In this document: piece after piece, positions 57,605 to 64,000 of the stretch
Layout of the letters: every line of letters begins with the position of its first letter
Numbering within the stretch: the first letter of the stretch is position 1
DNA from: Micropterus salmoides
Taxonomy: Eukaryota > Chordata > Actinopteri > Centrarchiformes > Centrarchidae
Length of the DNA: 64,000 nt
Direction of reading: 5' to 3'
Assembly (NCBI RefSeq): GCF_014851395.1
Contig: NW_024040485.1
Span: forward strand, 11,618,899 to 11,682,898
Made by a program: the position numbers and the translations under genes
The notes under the pieces: model-generated
What the model saw: only the letters and a program-made list of their open reading frames with translations
Databases searched by the model: none
What the model was told of the DNA's origin: nothing

Positions 57605-58475
57605 ATTAGGACTGAATAATTTTGGGAAAAAAATCTAATTGCGATATTTCTGCCAGATATTGCGATTATGATTCGATTTAAAAAAAAAAAGAAGTTGAGC
57701 TTAAGTTCAATATTCACCGCCAGTCTATTTTTGACAGAAGCAGCGTCAAGCTGCGCAGAGCAGATGAACCGGGCAGGAAGTCAGAAACAGAACGGCATAG
57801 AGAATCCAATCGAATTTCACCCTGTGCATACTCCCAATCGTATATCAACAATAAACACATCTAAACAAACAAAAAATAAATAATTTAACTATGTAGCCTA
57901 CCTAATCATGAGAGAAGCACAAAAATCAAGGAATTAACAAAATCTGAATAAGTTAACAAAATAAGGCAGACAAAACGCTCTTATTCTGAAATGCTCCATG
58001 TGGGATGTGTAGCCTGAACGGCGCAGAACAGGCTTACAGAGAGCTGTTATCCGTAGTTGAAGCACACAAAATGACAAATTAACAACACATCAACAACGTA
58101 GGGCAGGCTAAATGCTCCATCGTTGAAACACTTCACTGTGGGACAAAACCACGGCGCAGCCGCTGCCTGTGTCGGTTCAGCTGACGTAATTACCCTACAT
58201 TTTGCTCCAGTTTCGTTTGTTGTTGTAAAATGTACACGCCCTGTGCACCTGATTGGTGAGTAGGACTGTAACAAGAGGTGCATGGCGCTTGTGATTGGTG
58301 TGCAGGTATGTTACACAAGGCTGACAACGTAATCAATCTGTTACTGCATTACTGTTAAAAACGGGTCAGATGCACTGTATAATTAACCTACATTTTAATC
58401 GCTGTCTTCACGTTAATCGTGTTCTTTCAAATCGCAATTTCGATTTGAAAACGATTAATTGTTCGGCCCTAGTAT
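57605..58475 (+). mobile_element. hAT-like non-autonomous element, copy 1
   Basis: Starts GGACTGAATAATTTTGGG and ends GATTAATTGTTCGGCCC. The right end is the inverse of the left end of the element at 61408, and the middles of the two copies match in the same direction (AGATGAAC, AGGAAGTCAGA, CCAATCGTATAT, TAGCCTAC). This points to a family with long inverted ends. Confidence 0.65.
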
Positions 58476-60606
58476 TTATACAGCCTAGTAATGTCATCAT
58501 TCATTTACACTAGTATCAAATGACTTAAATGATGCACTAATTGAAGGTTAATTTGTCTCTGTATATATTAAAGTCAGCTAGAAGCGTAATCTTTTGGATG
58601 CCTTCGTGCGTCAGGCCCTTGGAAGAGAGTGACGATATGCTGATATATAGGGGACAGATTGGACAGGTTGTCACGGTTTAGATCACCACGGGCTGTGCTT
58701 CTGCAATTGTGAAACTTGTTAGAGCAGCAATTCTGCAGACAGACACACTGATCCAACCCTATTCCCTTAATTCCATTGCTGAAGCTGTTTTAAAATTTTA
58801 ACTTTCCTTTATGGATCTCCGAAAGTAAGTTTCAGGTAAGTCTGTGAGGATTTAGGGCCCCCCCCCCGTCAAATCGTCTAGTGCATGAGGGCTCTCTCGC
58901 AGACTTTTGGAGCCCTTTCTACACAATTTCTTTAAGTCTGCATCGCCACAGACTTTGACCTAAGGGAATTACCCACAGTTCATAGCGGTGTGATGTTAAA
59001 CATGGGGTTACCAAGGGAACCTAGCGTTAAAAAACAGTAAACAAACATGGAAGAAGCAACTAGTTTACATGTAAGTGTAGAATGCTGTTTTGATAAAAAT
59101 AGGCAAACTAATAATTTGAAAATTACCTCTCATCTACTCTTTAAGGCCAGAGCATAGAATACATTGAGATCAGACAGTCAGTCCTTTCACTGTCTTGACT
59201 GTACTTTCAAACAGTATGCTTAACTTTTAATCCTACAAGAAAGAGACTTTGAAGTTGAAGACTAGCCAACGTGGTAAATGACACTGTCTTGTGTAATCTT
59301 GCCTGTGGCTGTTGGAGTGTAAGGTTCCCCAAATCTTACAGAGCAGGATAGAGGCAGAAATGTTAGCCTAAACTCTGATATAGTTATATACTTCTGATAT
59401 CCAGAACAAGCTCCAACACAGTGGTGAAAGTGAGTTAAAGGTAGTTGTTAAGGTATGACTGGCAATCAAAGTTCAGGGGAGGAGTTTCACGGTCAATACC
59501 TTATTAATTTTTATCTTTTTAGTGTACCCTGAATGTAAAAGTAGTCATATACAATTTTCATATAATTTCAGAGTTAATAACTTATCATTCATTGCATTTA
59601 ACTAATACCATATGCACGTTTGAAGGAACATCAAAAAGAAAAAATGATTTGCCTCAAAGAAAATCCCAGCACCAAAGACTAAATTGGGAAATATCATTAC
59701 AGGCCAATGTGTATTCTCTCTCTTCATTCTCTCTCACTCTCTCTCTGGGTCATGATTGTCTCTGAGTAAGGGGATTAAGATAGCATGCGTCAATCCGGGA
59801 TTTAAAGAGAGAGAGACAAATGCAACCTCCTCACAGACAGTCAACGCTGCAGTTTGAACGGCATGTGCTCGGGTTCCCTGACAGTGATCAGATAGAGATA
59901 CAATAGCTGCATTAATATTATCTAGACAACTTGATTCCTGGCTTTCTTGGCTTTTGTAATAGGTACATTTCATCTATAGCACCTAGATGCCAAGTGGCTT
60001 TGCTCTTCTGCATTGCATAACATTATGATGCAACATGTTTACTGTTGGCATAAGAACGGCTATGTGTGGAGGTTATAAAGAAATTGACAACCATTCCTGA
60101 TATGATCATTTCCCACTTATTACACTGAGGCAATTACTGAACCAACACTATTACTGGAACTGTCATCTATGTCAGTCTTCTGCAGTATGATATATACTGA
60201 GTACATTTTTGTCAGGTTAAGCACAAAAAAGATGTGCAGCAAAATAAAACAATGGCTGTCTACTACATACAACCAGTGACCACAGTATGTGCTTTCTACT
60301 GCATACTGTATTTCATAAAGGTATACATTATGAAACTGTTAAATCGATTAATTTTTCAGCATGCTAGGCCAGGCTTAGCCAGTTTACAGTTTTGGAGAAA
60401 TATAAACGTACCACTTGCACAAGTTAATTTTGTTTAAGGAGAACAGCTGTAACAAACGTAACATTCTAACTAGCTGCATTTGTCCAACAACCAATAACAA
60501 AGCCATAACGCTAAATAAACCTGCTAAGCTAATGTTTAATATCACGAAGACAGCAACGTTAACCTTAACGAGCTGCCAATAAGAAAACAACGCAAGATAC
60601 ACAACC
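58476..60606 (+). other. non-coding stretch
   Basis: Contains a C-run at 58859-58867 and CT-rich text at 59717-59748. No exon or named element was supported. Confidence 0.35.
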
Positions 60607-60610
60607 TAAC

Positions 60611-61269
60611 TGTTGTGGTGGCAGCCCGGCTGACGGTGAGTGTCCTGGTTTTTTCTCCTTTTTTATGAGTTTTTCTGCCTTTTCCTTGGTTTTCTGTTCT
60701 CTGCCTGCCTCCCTGTGTTATCTCCCCTGTGTGCTCTCTCTCCCTCTGCTCCTGAGCCCAGCCAACTACCTGCACCTGCACCTCATCAGCCACCTCATCA
60801 GCCTGCCACACCTGCCAGTAGTCACCTCATGCCTGCCTGTATTTCAACCCCGGTTCTCCACACCATCCTCGCTTGATCGTCGTTGCTCCATACCCGGTGC
60901 CACCTCTGTGTTCAGGCTTTCATGTTTCTTGTTTTTTCACATTTTCCCTGTGCTTTGTCGCCGTCACCTCTAACCCTGTCTCTCTGTCTGTTTCCCTCCC
61001 AGGTACACTCACCCTCGACCTCCGTTCAGTCGGCTGGGCTCATCCACCGGCCCTCTCCTCCTCGGACTTCCCCCACCGCTCCTCGCTTCCTCGGTCCCAG
61101 TGTTCCCCGGCTCCCTGGCCCCCATTCTTCCTGGTTCCCCGTGCCAGTGTTTCCCCGACATCCACCTCTCCCTCCACTCCAGTCCCTCTACCCCTTTATC
61201 CCTCAATAAACCTCCTTCCCTCAGAGTGCTGCTTTTGGGTCCTCTCTGTCCCCACACCACACAACCTCA
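60611..61269 (+). mobile_element. probable solo LTR
   Basis: A 659-bp C/T-rich unit beginning TGTTGTGGTGGCAGC and ending CACCACACAACCTCA, with a 4-bp duplication TAAC on each side (60607-60610 and 61270-61273). AATAAA lies at 61205-61210, about 60 bp before the end, as in LTRs. Open frames in it are by-products of its skewed base content. Confidence 0.6.
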
Positions 61270-61407
61270 TAACGCTAACAGTGAGTCATATTTTTTGTTA
61301 TCAGGGACAAAGCAGTTACATTCCTTTTTGTCTACCACTGACGCATGGATGTTGCTGTTTTGCCATTCCAACAATGACCGGTTGTTGAGACTAAATAAAG
61401 ATTACAT

Positions 61408-62270
61408 TAGGGCTGAACAATTAATCGTTTTTAATTTGAAATTTGCAATTTGAAAGAACGCGATTAGCTAATCGTGAAGATGGCAATTAAAATGTAGATT
61501 AATTATACAGCGCATCTGACCCGTAACGCAGTAACAGGTTAATTATGTTGTCATCACAAGCGGGGGCGGAGCTACACTGTCAGCACAGTGGGGGCGGAGC
61601 TTCATCGTGGACCCACCTGCTACAAAGACATATTAACCAAGTTTACATGACCCCAGACTCACTCCGAAAGTCCAGTCTGTCTGCTTCGCTGCTGCCGGAG
61701 CAGCCATTCTACTAAATGTTTTTGCTTACACCAGAAGCGCTGCAGTGCGTCCAGGAAGCATCAAGCAGCACAGCGTAGATGAACTGAGCAGGAAGTCAGA
61801 CACAGAAACGGCAGAGAAACGGTCAATTTTCAAAATAAAATACCCGTTACAGACTTCCAATCGTATATAAACTATAAACACAGTTTAATCAGACAAAAAA
61901 GAAACATTTTTACTACGTAGCCTACTTAATCATAGCAGAAGCACAAAAAGCAAACACTAATCACCAAATCAACAAAATGTAAAGATGCTGGCAAAGTCCG
62001 GCAGGTATAATGCTCTTATTCTGAAATGCTCCCTGTGGTAGTCGCTAGATGCACCCGTCAAGTCGAGAAACTAGAGCATTGAAGAATGTAGTAGTTCAAG
62101 CACAAAAAGGACAATTAAAAACAAGTCATTAACGTGGGGCAGGCTACACGCTTCGCTGCAGCAGAAATGCTCCTGAGAGGCATCCAGTGGAAGATGATGC
62201 CGTAAATAAACCGCTGTGCACACGCAGCCTACGTCCCTCCCTCAGAATTCCCATGATGCATGAGGGTGAA
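61408..62270 (+). mobile_element. hAT-like non-autonomous element, copy 2
   Basis: Begins GGGCTGAACAATTAATCG and shares its first 150 bp, inverted, with the right end of the element at 57605-58475, and its middle directly. The right boundary is uncertain. Confidence 0.6.
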
Positions 62271-62659
62271 GGGAGTTTTCTTAAAATGTGCAAATAAGTT
62301 TACCATTTGTTTGAAATACAAATGTTACTTTATGATTTATGTTTATTAAAACGTGTCTCCTTAGAATCTAGTATGTTTGTTGGTAATTGTCATTGTTGTA
62401 GTGGTTTATCATTGAAACCATGAGTGAAGGGACAGTTTCCCTTCATAAGAGCTGCTGAATTCTCCCAGTATAGCCTAATGTTGCATACCATTGTTGTTAG
62501 TTCGTATCCATGATAGATGCTTTTAATGGTAACAATATAAACAAATGGTACTGCGCATGTGCATTACTCTGGTACTAACTTATCTTCTCGCAGAAATCCC
62601 GAAGCAATCTGTTACAAGTAAATAACCCTAGCTGCCAGTTGAAGAAAAGAAGCATTACT

Positions 62660-64000
62660 TGTAGTGATGGTAAGTTCGAATCTTTTGACAGACTCGTTCA
62701 TTCAAATCCCTTTGATTAAAATGAACTAATCTTTTTTTTGAGTCATTTCGTTTATTTCGTTCATTTGAACTAGGCTGGTTATTGTGGCGCTGCAGCCCTC
62801 TAGTGGGCGATTAAAAAACAGCGCCGTTCTCAAACACGGAAGGCTGCCTGGCTTGCTTTATTTGACAAAGTATAATGCACAAATTCATCTCTTGATTACT
62901 GTATATCATCATTATCATCATTATATAAACTCCCCTGGGTCTACAACCAAATTCAAACCATGTAAAAACCACAGAAATATGTTGTCAATATGTAATCACC
63001 ACTACTCCGGCTAAATCCTTCCATTTTCACAATCTTTCCCGAGTGTACAACCAGACCAGCCACATAAAGGCTTACGTATATAATTACTATCATTATCTCT
63101 AAAGTGCTCATTCATACAGGAGCCTAACGTCCCTATCCATGAGTAAAATATTAATATCAGATTTGCAGTAAATATACTGAAGTAATAAGCTTGATACACT
63201 ATATGAATAAACACGCTCTTATTAAAATTCAACCAATTTATTAATAATCTAGATCAAGCCACCAAGTTCTTAAAGAACTCCAGCACAGAGAGACGAACAA
63301 AGAAATAAACACATATAAACACAACAGTTTGGCAGTTCTGGATGCAGAATGGGCCACATCAGGTCCGGATTCTGCAGACAGAGAAACACACATGAGCACA
63401 TCGCTCTCAAACACTGCCAGGTTGTTCACCAGTCACGAGCTGTGAAACAACAGCACGGCTCTGTTGGTAAATAAAAAGGAAAAGTTACATTGCGTTCTCT
63501 GGCGGACTGGATCAGTTGTTAGCTGTTTACAGGGCTAACGCTAACGTTGCTACGTGGCTGTGTTTTAATGTTTTAATGACCGGGTCTGTTTGTTTTGGAG
63601 AGGAGACGACCTCTGTGGTAATTCGGCTCCAGGTAGAACCCTGTCAGGGCTCTGAAGTGGAGCGGACCCACAACAACTCTCATCAGCTGTTAGCTGTAAT
63701 GTTAAACAGTAGCAGGACTAAAGTTACTGCTGTTAAAACTATAACTTAGCACAACATAACTGCGCTGTAATAACATTATGCTTTATTAAATGTCACAAAA
63801 TAGATATTAGATATAATGTCAGTCCAGTGACTGTTACCTGACAGCCGACCTGCCTCTCATTCTCAGGCGCTGGCAGCACTCAGCCTGCCGAGTGAACGAA
63901 AGACTGAGGAGGACCCATGTGAGTCGTTCATTCCTGCTCCACAGTAGGAGCTGTCACGTGACAAATGAAACGACCTAGAGACCCACAGTTGAGAGTCGTG
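62660..64000 (+). repeat. repeat-like tail of the window
   Basis: GTTCGAATCTTTTGACAGAC with TCGTTCATTC near 62673-62704, and GAGTCGTTCATTCCTGCTCC near 63920, look like ends of one dispersed fish repeat that may run past the window edge. No gene is supported here. Confidence 0.35.

Noticed and set aside
58574..58756. A minus-strand open frame considered as a first cacnb2 exon
   Set aside because: Does not resemble any known beta-subunit N-terminus and has no clear donor in the right phase.
60640..61453. Several overlapping plus-strand open frames rich in Ser, Pro and Leu
   Set aside because: They follow from the C/T-rich base content of the probable solo LTR and show no protein family.
1..64000. 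Bacterial-type systems (operons, CRISPR, phage genes)
   Set aside because: Base content, spliced genes and repeat families are those of a vertebrate nuclear genome.

Overview
The window is vertebrate nuclear DNA, almost certainly from a teleost (probably percomorph) fish. Its genes are split into many short exons with GT-AG introns. The introns are crowded with fish-type DNA transposons, LINE, SINE and LTR pieces and dinucleotide microsatellites. I see no operons, CRISPR arrays or other bacterial features.

Two protein genes can be rebuilt exon by exon, with reading phase agreeing across the joins. (1) Positions 78-28013, plus strand: a macrophage mannose receptor (MRC1/CD206-like) type I membrane lectin. 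The window enters it at the end of C-type lectin-like domain (CTLD) 1 and holds CTLD2 to CTLD8, a stalk, one membrane segment, a cytoplasmic tail with an FDNPLF motif, and polyadenylation signals near 28406 and 28443. (2) Positions 48128-33064, minus strand: a voltage-gated calcium channel beta subunit, best matched to CACNB2 by its histidine/arginine-rich C-terminus. Twelve exons give 613 codons covering the end of the N-terminal region, SH3, HOOK, guanylate-kinase-like domain and C-terminal tail. Its first exon(s) were not found. The two genes converge tail to tail across about 5 kb that holds a LINE.

The most unusual region is CTLD6 of the lectin gene (12.6-17.5 kb). The long, ligand-facing loop between the NW motif and the next cysteine is not encoded in one exon. 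Up to four tiny phase-0 cassettes (36, 36, 36 and 39 bp) lie between a phase-0 donor and a phase-0 acceptor. Any single cassette gives a loop of 17-18 residues, close to the mammalian length, while none or several does not. This is what mutually exclusive splicing would look like, and it would give one receptor alternative loop sequences. Cassettes 2 and 3 are a recent 233-bp duplication. The second copy lies inside a decayed Ty3/gypsy-type LTR element (13508-17061, minus strand). The copies differ at 3 of 36 exon bases, all amino-acid changing, but at only 2 of 197 flanking bases.

Other lectin oddities are a QPD (galactose-type) motif in CTLD5 where the mammalian receptor has EPN, and loss of both inner-disulfide cysteines in CTLD8. 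CTLD4 keeps EPN and WND, so mannose-type binding is probably retained.

Region by region: 0-28 kb lectin gene; 28-33 kb intergenic with a frameshifted LINE (29.5-31.2 kb); 33-48 kb calcium channel beta exons; 48-64 kb repeat-rich DNA, probably the first intron(s) or upstream region of the beta-subunit gene, with a LINE fragment, inverted-repeat elements and a probable solo LTR but no exon I can support.
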